From: Lymantria dispar
Taxonomy: Eukaryota; Arthropoda; Insecta; Lepidoptera; Erebidae
Length of the DNA: 64,000 nt
NCBI GenBank assembly: GCA_032191425.1
Contig: CM063460.1
Span: 377,001-441,000 of the forward strand
Reading direction: 5' to 3'
Shown here: positions 55,640-64,000 of the stretch, piece after piece
Layout: each line of letters opens with the position of its first letter
Numbering within the stretch: the stretch's first letter is position 1
The notes under the pieces: model-generated
Told to the model about the DNA's origin: nothing
The model's database searches: none
Seen by the model: only the letters and a program-made list of their open reading frames with translations
Made by a program: the position numbers and the translations under genes

Positions 55640-55930
55640 GTCAGCAAAAGTAGAACAATGTTGGTTTTAAACATTTTCAACCCGAGTATTATGATGTCAA
55701 GGATGCACTTCGCTCTGAACGCCATGTCACTGATAAAAATGACGCCATTTTTTAAAAGTGGGGCTATGTCGTCATATCAGTAGTTACGACGTTGATGAAT
55801 GGGAATTTACCACAAAACAGTTTTGATCCATTTGAAAAAAGCTGGGTATACAAAAGACAAAGCTCGATACTTGGGTGCCACACGAACTCACTGAAAGAAA
55901 TCTAATAAATCGTGTATTCATTTACCATTA
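55640..55930 (+). pseudogene. degenerate mariner transposase fragment
   Basis: The plus frames read EYYDVKDALRSERHVTDK and later KLDTWVPHELTERNLINRV, both typical of the region between the HTH and the first catalytic Asp in mariner transposases. It breaks off before any catalytic residue. It is distinct from the mariner at 14.6 kb. Confidence 0.65.
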
Positions 55931-55934
55931 TTTA

Positions 55935-56395
55935 TTTAAACGCTAATAACGTACACACTCTAGGCTCAAACCAGAAACTTCTGCGTAGTACAAGTACGTG
56001 AATATATTGTGAAGGAGGACACTAAAGTAATACGAAAATAATATGTAAGATTAACATTTACCTGTACCTAATGTTTGAATAAATAATAAATAGTACATCG
56101 AATATTATTGCTCAAGGCTCACACGCGGCGACTAATTAAAATATGTTAAATTATATTATACGTAACATATAAACAACTAGTTTTTATAATGTTTTTAAAG
56201 TTTCGTCGAGTCATACATTATTTTATAATCGTCGACGCCGCCATTCGAAGCGGGATCTTTCGTTTGCCGTATCAGCTCTCTTTTCGTATTGAGCGAATCT
56301 AACGTTGCAAGTTATTGATATATTACGGTGAATGTAACCCGAGGTTTTGTCACCTTATCGACTGACATACACACAGACACAGCTACATTCGTCAA
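55935..56395. other. no gene seen
   Basis: AT-rich, nothing recognised. Confidence 0.35.
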
Positions 56396-56397
56396 TG

Positions 56398-56832
56398 TCA
56401 TCATCATCAGTTAAGAATATATTTGCCACTGCTAACTGCTCGAGCCTCCACCACGAATAAAAGGAAATTAACATGCTTGAGTAAGAATATGATTCATCAT
56501 CCCCTATCCTCGCCGTGGGTATCTTGTAAAAATGACTAAGGGATATGTAGAAAGCATATAATTATGGTAATGTACAAGAGAAGGAATAATACTGATTAAA
56601 ATCCCATCACGAACATCTCAGCTAGTATATACTATATCTGACTACTGCGCTTGACCTTCATCCACAATGGGAATGAAATTGATCTGTACCACGCTGGTCT
56701 AACGTGTTTGCATAGGGGTTTATATCGACATCTCTTGCGTAGATATTATCTGCATAGTCTGCCTTAGTCGTCTTTTAAGACACCGGCCAAGGCAGTTGGT
56801 GATAAATTGTATTCTAACTTCGTCACTACCTA
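56398..56832. repeat. minus family S interrupted by a plus family S copy
   Basis: Minus pieces lie at 56,398-56,470 and 56,640-56,832 (CTGCGCTTGACCTTCATCCAC to CTTCGTCACTACC). A plus copy at 56,478-56,622 (GAGTAAGAATATGATTCATC to AATCCCATCACGAAC) lies between. The arrangement copies that at 44,103-44,574. Confidence 0.55.
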
Positions 56833-56996
56833 GACAAGTATAAAAAATAATCTAATACATAATTTACAACTGGACCGAAATGTGGTCGCAACCAGATTAG
56901 ACCTGACAGCAGACTCAACTAGCTTGTTCTTTTATAGTTAGGAACTTTTTTCTAAATAAAATTGTATACATGTTTAATAATTCCAGTGTGATATCC

Positions 56997-57499
56997 TTCG
57001 AATCTAGGGATGAAAATATCAAAACCAAGAACATCGATGTTCAAAAACTTAAAACATTGATGTTTTTTTAACGATCGTGCAAACAACTTTAATTTAAAAT
57101 GCGAGCTTTATTTATTATCTATAATAATATTATCATTGAATAGGCGCGTCTTTAGAACAAGGAAGATGTAGAGTTGAGGAAATAAAGTTATATTTAACAG
57201 ATATTTAGTAAAGTTATTACAAGCTTAACTGCAGCAAGTTATTTAAAAAAAGAGTTTAAAAATAACAGTTTCGACGAATACGTACATACGTAAGTCTTTT
57301 ACTCTGGTAACTAAACCTTTACGCAGACTTTTCTAAAATAACCATACATTGCAAAGAGATATCAGGCAGAACATCGATGTTAAAAGAACGTAGAAAATAA
57401 CATCGACACATCGATATTTCGCAATAATGAACATCGATGGTAAACAATACATCGATATTTCAGAAACATCAATGTATCGTTTGCATCCCTATTCGAATC
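56997..57499. mobile_element. hAT-type MITE with 8-bp target duplication
   Basis: TTCGAATC is repeated at 56,997-57,004 and 57,492-57,499. The element begins TAGGGATG and ends CATCCCTA. The interior is rich in ACATCGATG motifs and has no reading frame. An 8-bp duplication is typical of hAT. Confidence 0.8.
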
Positions 57500-57604
57500 A
57501 AAATCATTTATTTCCAGAATTCAATGAACATGATAAAAAAATATGGCTGAACCAGATTCTACGAATGCCATTTGTTCACGAGTTAACTACTAAATGACTC
57601 ATTT

Positions 57605-57675
57605 GTGGATCGACCAAATAATTATCCTACTTGAAGCTCAAGAGACCGCTGTTTAGACCACTATGCCATATGTAC
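57605..57675 (-). repeat. tRNA-like SINE head
   Basis: On the minus strand, TGGCATAGTGGTCTAAAC resembles an A box and GGTCGATCCAC a B box. It is not a plausible functional tRNA. Confidence 0.35.
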
Positions 57676-57778
57676 AGACAAAACATGTGGGTAGTTGTTT
57701 ATAACATAGATCTTGCGGTTACCTAAATCTGTACAATCTACGTAGGAACGTAAATTACTTCAAACACAAACAATATAA

Positions 57779-58093
57779 TCTATACCAATAAATAAAATTG
57801 GAGTGTCTGTTTGTAATGTCAAAATAATAGACTTTTTTCATGCTCACACGATTATTTGCACGACACCTATGCCTAAAATAGCAATTAAAAAAATTTTTGT
57901 CTGTCTGTCTGTTTGTTTTGGATAATCTTCAAAACGGCTGGACCGATTTCAAAAATTCTTTCACCAATGGAAAGCTATAATATCAGGGCGTAAACTAGGC
58001 TATAATTTATCCCGGTAATCCCACGGGAACGGGAACTACGCGGGTAAAACGACTATAACCTATAACCGAAGCGAAGCGAGGGCGGATTGCTAG
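57779..58093 (+). mobile_element. Helitron-like repeat (family H)
   Basis: TCTATACCAATAAATA start after A, GATTGCTAG end before T. Near-consensus copy. Confidence 0.7.
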
Positions 58094-58150
58094 TATTACA
58101 TATTTATATGATCTAGTCGTCCCGACCGGCCGTTCAGGGCGATAATAGAC

Positions 58151-58528
58151 TGCTGTGTGGGTTTTTTTTTTCTTTTTTGTGTGTGTATAGCTGTTGGCCG
58201 CAGATGGCCTTGACAGCTTGACGCGGACCATGGGTAAGCGCTGAGGGCTCTCAACCCGGCGAAAAGTATGCTAAGCATCATCGCCCAAGGGCTCCCCCTA
58301 TGGGGAACGGACCTCGACTTGGGGCGTTGCTGGAGGCAAAGTGGGCATGCCCACGTTTTGCTTCGTGATTTTGCGCGCCGCAGTTTCGCACCTCGACGGC
58401 GCGGGCGGAACCGCGGGTATTTACGTATTAGGGCCTCGCGGGCCGTGTAAGCTCTACGTTGAGCGAGTGTGATTGTGTCGTCCTCTTCGTCGAGGACGTG
58501 ACGAGGACGTCGGGTGGATGCTGTGTGG
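58151..58528 (-). mobile_element. poly-A retroposon family L with 10-bp target duplication
   Basis: TGCTGTGTGG flanks the insert (58,151-58,160; 58,519-58,528). The insert has a T-run at 58,161-58,171 and about 350 bp of GC-rich sequence. A minus frame reads EEDDTITLAQRR then REALIRKYPRFRPRR. This is probably the 3' end of a LINE whose clade I cannot set. Confidence 0.7.
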
Positions 58529-58534
58529 CCCGTA

Positions 58535-59200
58535 ACCGTGGTATATAAATATGTATACCTGTAGGTCTAGCACGTCACGTAGCACACAATGATGTACAAA
58601 ATACTCGAATCGCGTTACCATAGCATGTAAAATGAGTGACTGTCAATCTAACCGACAATTTTGACAGATAGTCGCTGTTCTAAGTCACGCATCATCTTGC
58701 ACTACGCACTAACCCTAACATATAATACATATGCCTGTGTAGGAATATTTAATATTAAACAAGAACATTAATATTTTGAAATATCAACAACAAACGCGGA
58801 AGGCAAGCCAATTAGTTAACGTGAGTTTCAAAACGTTAATAACATCACGACTTGTGTATTGTAACTGCCTAACTACTTATTTAGCACTTCACTATACAAG
58901 TACGTTTATATCACAGGTAATATGAAATTAGCTAGCGAACTGGACATATTACTTTCAATGATTGTACAAGGGCACGCTAAATATAAATAAATAAAATATT
59001 GCAATAATAAATACGTTCAACTTCGGATAAGTAACTACGGCTTTTTATATTCGACAGGGTTGTCACATGATTTGATTATAGTGGAATTCGGTGCTTCAAC
59101 ACAAACTTTTAATAGAAACTCTGGGTTTAATAAATATAGCACGTCCCCATTGTCGTTATTTAGGTCATAGTTAAGATACAGGTAAAAAAAACGCGTTGAT
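58535..59200. other. no gene seen
   Basis: AT-rich, nothing recognised. Confidence 0.35.
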
Positions 59201-59204
59201 GATA

Positions 59205-59430
59205 TTCACTGATAATGTTATCCGTGTCGTGACCGAATATGTATGTCGTAAAAGACGACTTAGGGATATAATACACATATAACATCCATGCAAGAGAAGG
59301 AAAACTCGAAATAAAACCCTATACCAACCTGTTTGACCAGCGTGGTATGGTATAGTCAATTTCCCTCCTATTGTGAAGGTGGCTCGAGCCCAGCAGTGGG
59401 ACGTATATGAGCTGTGATGATGATGATTAT
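59205..59430 (+). repeat. SINE-like family S copy
   Basis: TATGTCGTAAAAGACGACTTAGG to CCCAGCAGTGGGACGTATATGAG and (GAT)n at 59,417-59,429. Confidence 0.7.
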
Positions 59431-59659
59431 TCGTGTTGGAGGAGACGGACTTGAAGTTAAGAGTATGCTGCAAAGTGACTGTAGATTGCAAAGCAAAAAA
59501 AAACTTCTATTTTTGCACCACTTCTTTAGATACTATGATAATAGGTATGTTTTTACTTTCGATCCTCAGTTCGCTTACATAAATAAGGAATGGTAACCTA
59601 AATCGTGCAGTAAAGCACATTTGATGCGAAATGGATGAATCGGTAGCACGTCACGGGTG

Positions 59660-59905
59660 GAAGATCATCATTATCGCAGCCCACGTATATGTCCTGCTGT
59701 TGGAGGGACGGAAGCACAACTTTCTGAGAGTGTTTGCATGTTTTAGTGATGCCTCTAGCACCACCGAGCCTCATTGCACACATTCACACTCCTTTCACTT
59801 TCTTCACGGTGGGCAGCGGCCTTGCAAAGGTTCATGAGCGCCAGCAACATTTACCATCAGGTGTACTGTTTACTCGTTTGTCACCGTTTGCAATGAAAAA
59901 TAAAT
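59660..59905 (+). repeat. family K retroposon joined to a family S scrap
   Basis: A short S-like piece (ATCATTATCGCAGCCCACGTATATGTCC) runs straight into family K at GGAAGCACAACTTTCTGAG and ends GTTTGCAATGAAAAATAAA. Confidence 0.5.
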
Positions 59906-59909
59906 TAAA

Positions 59910-61125
59910 GACTAAAATGTATTGTGTGGGTTAGCGTGTTGGACTACATAGCGTCAGAGGAGGGATCACTGCATTTAGCAGAGATGAGAATGAATGACTG
60001 AACGCGCTGATAACAATGTGAAAGCAATATAAATATTAGGATACATTTTAAGTATCGAAGAATTTAGGGGTAAGGGAATATGAAACAAAAACGAATTACT
60101 TGGATACAAAAGAAGTAAAAAGATAATATCTGATAGTATTTTATGAAAGACTGACACAATATATGTACATATTGTGTCAACTAGAATTGTAATTGAACAG
60201 GATAATGATGATATCGATTTTACTTAATTTTTATTGTTTCACCAATATTAATTCTATTACAGTCTGACAACCCTTGTGCCACTGACCAGATAAGCTCAAC
60301 ACAAAAACTGCACGGCAACTGACAACTGTTGCCAAATGATCGTTACGACGAACTATCGCCAGTGTGAGCAATACAAGACCCCAACTATACATAGACATTG
60401 AATATTGTGCAATACATAATACAACATGTATTAGGGTACTTGTATTACAACATATTACAATTTCAGTAAATCAAAATACTGGATGAAGACTCGTAAAAAC
60501 CAACAGAAAACTAACTACACTATGTTGACCAACTTAATGTAAGATATCAGTAGTTGACCATTTAAGGGCATAAAAAGTCCTTTTTATTGCTTAATCTTAA
60601 GACCTTATTTAAGATTTGCAGTCGAGTTCAATTAGTGTTTCTTTTTCTGAGCTCTGCGGAAATTTTTCAATGACATTAAACTAGTGGTTTTGCTTGTACC
60701 ATAATGGAATAAAAAAGAAGCCTACAACTTGAGAATCAGTAGTTGATGGGTGGTCAACATATTGACTTTGTAAATAACATTTTTCATATTTCTCATACAA
60801 CGTTACCTCAATTAATCCCAAGCAAATAAAAAGAAAACATTTACTAATAGTAATTGGTTTCAAAATCACTAAATTGTTAATATTTCTCTTTAAAATTTTA
60901 TAATCCTTATAAAATGTTAAGAAAAAGCAAATTATATGTTTAGAGCACGTCACGTGAAAAACAATTAGAGTGCATTTGGAATATAAAAAATTAGAGGATG
61001 CGTAGTTTGCACGATTCGATGACTAGATAACAGCATCGACTATTTTATATGAAAATAGTTTGAAAACACCCCGTAAATTCTAATTTTATCGATTTATGTG
61101 CGCAACTACTGGTACTCTTACCTTA
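59910..61125. other. no gene seen
   Basis: AT-rich. Open frames of 60-90 codons lack domains. Confidence 0.35.
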
Positions 61126-61126
61126 T

Positions 61127-61595
61127 AATACTAACTAGCAGACCCGCCCACGCGTTGCTGTGGCTAATGTTTTTGTTATATGTATTACATTTTATTAAAC
61201 TATTTATGTGGAACTGTAGGACAACATCTGTCATAGAAGTCGTCATATTTTTTTACAAATGGCATATATGTAAAAAAGCAAGTTAAAATCGTATATGCCA
61301 CGTTTGTAGGTTTGACATAGCAGCGCCATCTATTAATTAATTACTCAATCCAGTCAAGAGATATCGCCATCTGTTAAAATCGTTTGGAGTTAATAGACAA
61401 TTGTGAATGTTAAATAATAGACAAATAATTTGCAATAAAATAATATTGCGACTATAAATTAGGATGTAAGCTATCCTATCTTTCAAGTTGGATCAAACTG
61501 CACACGGTGTGCAAATTTGATTAAAATCGGTTAAGTAGTTTAGGACTCCATCGCGGACAAACAACGTGACACGTAATTTATATTAAGACTAGGAC
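61127..61595 (-). repeat. Helitron-like repeat, second family, minus orientation
   Basis: ACTAGCAGACCCGCCCACGCG at the left and AAAATCGGTTAAGTAGTTTAGG then CTAG-like ends at the right resemble a common lepidopteran repeat. Only one copy is seen. Confidence 0.4.
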
Positions 61596-61599
61596 TACA

Positions 61600-63030
61600 T
61601 TAGACTTCGTCTACAAAGTTCGGTAAATATGGAATTTTCTAGTCCTTCGTCGTGGCGAGGCATGTCTATGTCTAATGGTGAACGTTTGATAAGCTAAAGA
61701 TGATGACAAATATTGAAAAAATTAAGTTTAGAAGCTCTAAAACTATGATAAAGTCGCAGGTTATATAACTGCAGGCGTTAATAAAATGTATTCGATTGTA
61801 ATTTATATTATAAAAATAAGTAGTATAAAACACTGAAAACTATATAATTAGTATAATTGAGAAGATATGTATAGCGACATCTATCGAGTGACGCTTAAAC
61901 CTCATCCACGGATATAAAAAAAATCGCTAATTCTGTAAAGATAATGGATAAACTATTTTGTCCTTAATAAGTGTAAAAAGTTTCACATTAACCCGCAGTT
62001 TAAAAGGGAGTGAAAATCAAGTTCAAAAATACTTGACAAAATAATACAAAATAATACAGGTAAATAAATAACTGAATAATACACGTAGCGTTATTGTAAA
62101 CTCGTTTTCATTGTGACATTCAATTGCGATTGTGAAATTACATACTAATTGGTTAATTTATATTCATTTGCATACAATTTGGTATATCATTTGTGACATA
62201 AAATATATTAAAATAATTTTGACATTAAAACACGAGTACTGTATTAAAAAGTGGACCACATTTTGCATCTAGGGTTACAAATTATAATTTATTAAACTTA
62301 CAAATATATATATTATTACAACAGGGATGTTTCACTACACATAGACACAGAAATGAAATAGTTATACACTGAATTGACACAATAACATCTAGAGTTAATT
62401 GACAACAATAAGTGGGGGAGGTAGGCAGCAAGTGAATATAAGGCGACTAGTCATTAGACTGATTGATTAGATATTTATTAAAATATATAATCAAGGCAAG
62501 GTGATACTTAACACGGTTGTGCAAACGAATTGTCATGCTAACATGATCCAACATGGCAGTGGCAGTAGCTGTTCATCTTAATAGTTAGATTGACAGCCAC
62601 TCGCATCATATATGATAAGGTAGCGCGACAAAATTCTGTCATTTAGTTTATACGAGCCTGTCGCGTCGTTTTGCGCTATCCGTGTCGGCATATACCTACA
62701 ACGTTAACACAAAATATATATCTGTACACATACATATATGTATACTTCGCGACGTATATAACAATTTTGTGGCACATTGTATTTTATTTACTTTTAATAT
62801 CTCAATAATAAACGATTCGCAAACAATTTAGAGTTGGGTGTGTTGTCACAGAAATTATTTAATGGCGATAAATACTTTAATGGTTCAATTGCGGTAAATG
62901 CGTTTATTATTCGTTCAATAACGGAATTCGTTAAAACGGACAATACGTCGGACATTGTCGAGAGAGTCTTGCATGCATGTTGTGTAACTTTTACAATTTA
63001 GTAGCAATACATCAACAGCATTCAAAATCA
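61600..63030. other. 3' flank of the LRR gene, no other gene seen
   Basis: AT-rich. On the minus strand, AATAAA signals lie at 62,903-62,908 and 62,783-62,788 downstream of the LRR stop codon. Either could serve as the polyadenylation signal. Confidence 0.4.
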
Positions 63031-63032
63031 AA

Positions 63033-64000
63033 TTATGAATATTTGTGCGTTTGCAGCGGCTCCAGCAGTATGTCCCGGGTCCAGTAGTAAAATAATGTAG
63101 ATTGATATCCCTCGCCGCCGGGACGAAAGTACTTGTGAGCGTAAGTGGCGTGCGTCGATATTACACGTAGTCCATTAACGAGGAACATTGAATGACTATC
63201 AGGGTCCTTGTTTTGTGTCGCTTCCTCCGGTATACAGCGCACCAGCTGCAAGCAGGGATGATGGGCCAACATATGCAAGCGGCTCCGACACAACATCAGA
63301 TCCAGATCTAACCGTAAAAGTTTAGAAAGTGCGGCCGCGAGCGCCTGAGCACCCGACGCGGTTATTTTGCAACGCCACAGTTCGATGATGCGCAACTCGG
63401 GCGCGCTGTTGGCGATTATAGGCACGTGCTCGTCACCGCACCAGCCGTTGCTGAGCGAGAGGTCTCGGAGGTGTGGTGGAAGGTGCTGCAGTGTGTCTGC
63501 CAGATGTTGCGAGCGCAGCAGGCGCGCGCCCGTCACGTGTAGCACTTGTAGCCGGCGTGGAGCCATCAGCGCGCGAGCACCTGCCGCCATTAGCCGCCAG
63601 CACGAGTACAGACGCAGAGCGTGCAGATTGGGGCACGCGCCGATCACTTCATACGCGGTGTCGGGCAGCTCTGTGCAACGCAGCGTCAGCGCGCACAACT
63701 GAGAGGAGCGCGCGCAGACCAGCGCCAGCACGTCGCGACGAGGATAGTGCAGGGCGCGCCCGTACATATGCAGCTCCTTAAGACGCGAGTCCGTCGCCAG
63801 CGAACTCAACAGACCAGGTGCAACGCTTTCGTTAACTACGAGCGTCTCGAGGCGCTGACAGAGCACCGCTAGCCGAGTGTCCAAGAGGCGCGGTCGAGTG
63901 AATACGTCCAGATGTACCAGATGCGGCAGCAGCTGCAGCGCCACCACGTGCTCCGTGTGGAAGGGTGCCGCCTCGTGTACGGTCAGCTCGCGCAAGTGGC
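63033..64000 (-). CDS. leucine-rich-repeat protein, F-box/FBXL type, C-terminal part
   Basis: The frame is open from the window edge to TAA at 63,033-63,035, giving about 321 residues with no stop. Its first apparent start codon near the edge is a TTG inside HLRELTVHEA, so the real start lies beyond the window. Repeated leucine-rich units are visible, for example LPHLVHLDVFTRPRLLDTRL, LKELHMYGRAL, LCALTLRCTELPD, LHALRLYSCWRL and LRIIELWRCKITASGAQAL, spaced about 25 residues as in FBXL-type LRRs. The last 60 residues leave the repeat and end FYYWTRDILLEPLQTHKYS. No F-box is seen; it would lie upstream. FBXL proteins supply substrates to SCF ubiquitin ligases. That role is inferred from repeat type. 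Base composition is GC-rich against AT-rich surroundings, typical of a host coding exon. Confidence 0.75.
   Translation of the reverse strand, partial: HLRELTVHEAAPFHTEHVVALQLLPHLVHLDVFTRPRLLDTRLAVLCQRLETLVVNESVAPGLLSSLATDSRLKELHMYGRALHYPRRDVLALVCARSSQLCALTLRCTELPDTAYEVIGACPNLHALRLYSCWRLMAAGARALMAPRRLQVLHVTGARLLRSQHLADTLQHLPPHLRDLSLSNGWCGDEHVPIIANSAPELRIIELWRCKITASGAQALAAALSKLLRLDLDLMLCRSRLHMLAHHPCLQLVRCIPEEATQNKDPDSHSMFLVNGLRVISTHATYAHKYFRPGGEGYQSTLFYYWTRDILLEPLQTHKYS

Noticed and set aside
63367..63872. Plus-strand frames up to 111 codons near the right edge
   Set aside because: Antisense to the LRR-coding exon, GC-rich shadow frames.

Overview
This 64 kb window looks like nuclear DNA of an insect, most likely a moth or butterfly (Lepidoptera). 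That reading rests on the repeat families: R1-type non-LTR retrotransposons, RTE 3' ends reading like the familiar lepidopteran endonuclease-reverse transcriptase tail, short elements ending in (GAT)n, and Helitron-like repeats ending in a CTAG preceded by GAAGCGAAGCG. The background is AT-rich and dense with nested mobile elements. I see no bacterial operon, no CRISPR array and no intact rRNA or tRNA gene.

Layout. 0-11 kb: Helitron-like repeats (one head-to-head pair), truncated R1-type LINEs with target duplications, SINE-like (GAT)n repeats, a long TA microsatellite and a degenerate 20-bp tandem array. 11.7-14.1 kb: a decayed minus-strand copy of an RNA-virus replicase region carrying a superfamily 1 helicase. 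14.4-16.6 kb: a three-deep nest (Helitron-like repeat, containing a LINE, containing a mariner). 17-19 kb: a CR1/jockey-like LINE with a Helitron-like repeat in its 3' UTR. 19-24 kb: R1-type fragments, an RTE end and a 913-bp foldback element. 26.9-31.6 kb: a near full-length LINE of the R2/R4 group, with a restriction-like endonuclease and two Myb-like domains, sitting inside a MITE. 34.8-36.8 kb: a hAT element with an 8-bp target duplication, filled with R1-type sequence and itself inside a (GAT)n repeat. 47-48.6 kb: a Tc1-like element whose transposase has only one in-frame stop. 49-50.3 kb: an unclassified insertion inside a Helitron-like repeat. 54.5-55.6 kb: a second element related to the 21.8 kb foldback.

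Host genes are few. The only convincing one is a leucine-rich-repeat (F-box-type) protein on the minus strand at the right edge (63,033 to beyond 64,000). A weaker candidate is a first coding exon at 53.7-54.0 kb on the minus strand.

The two most interesting items are the integrated viral helicase and the pair of elements at 21,834-22,746 and 54,514-55,607. That pair shares a terminal sequence, TAA flanks and remnants of one unnamed protein family, so it looks like a poorly described DNA-transposon family. Nearly all TE reading frames here are broken. Calls are by reading alone; no database search was possible.
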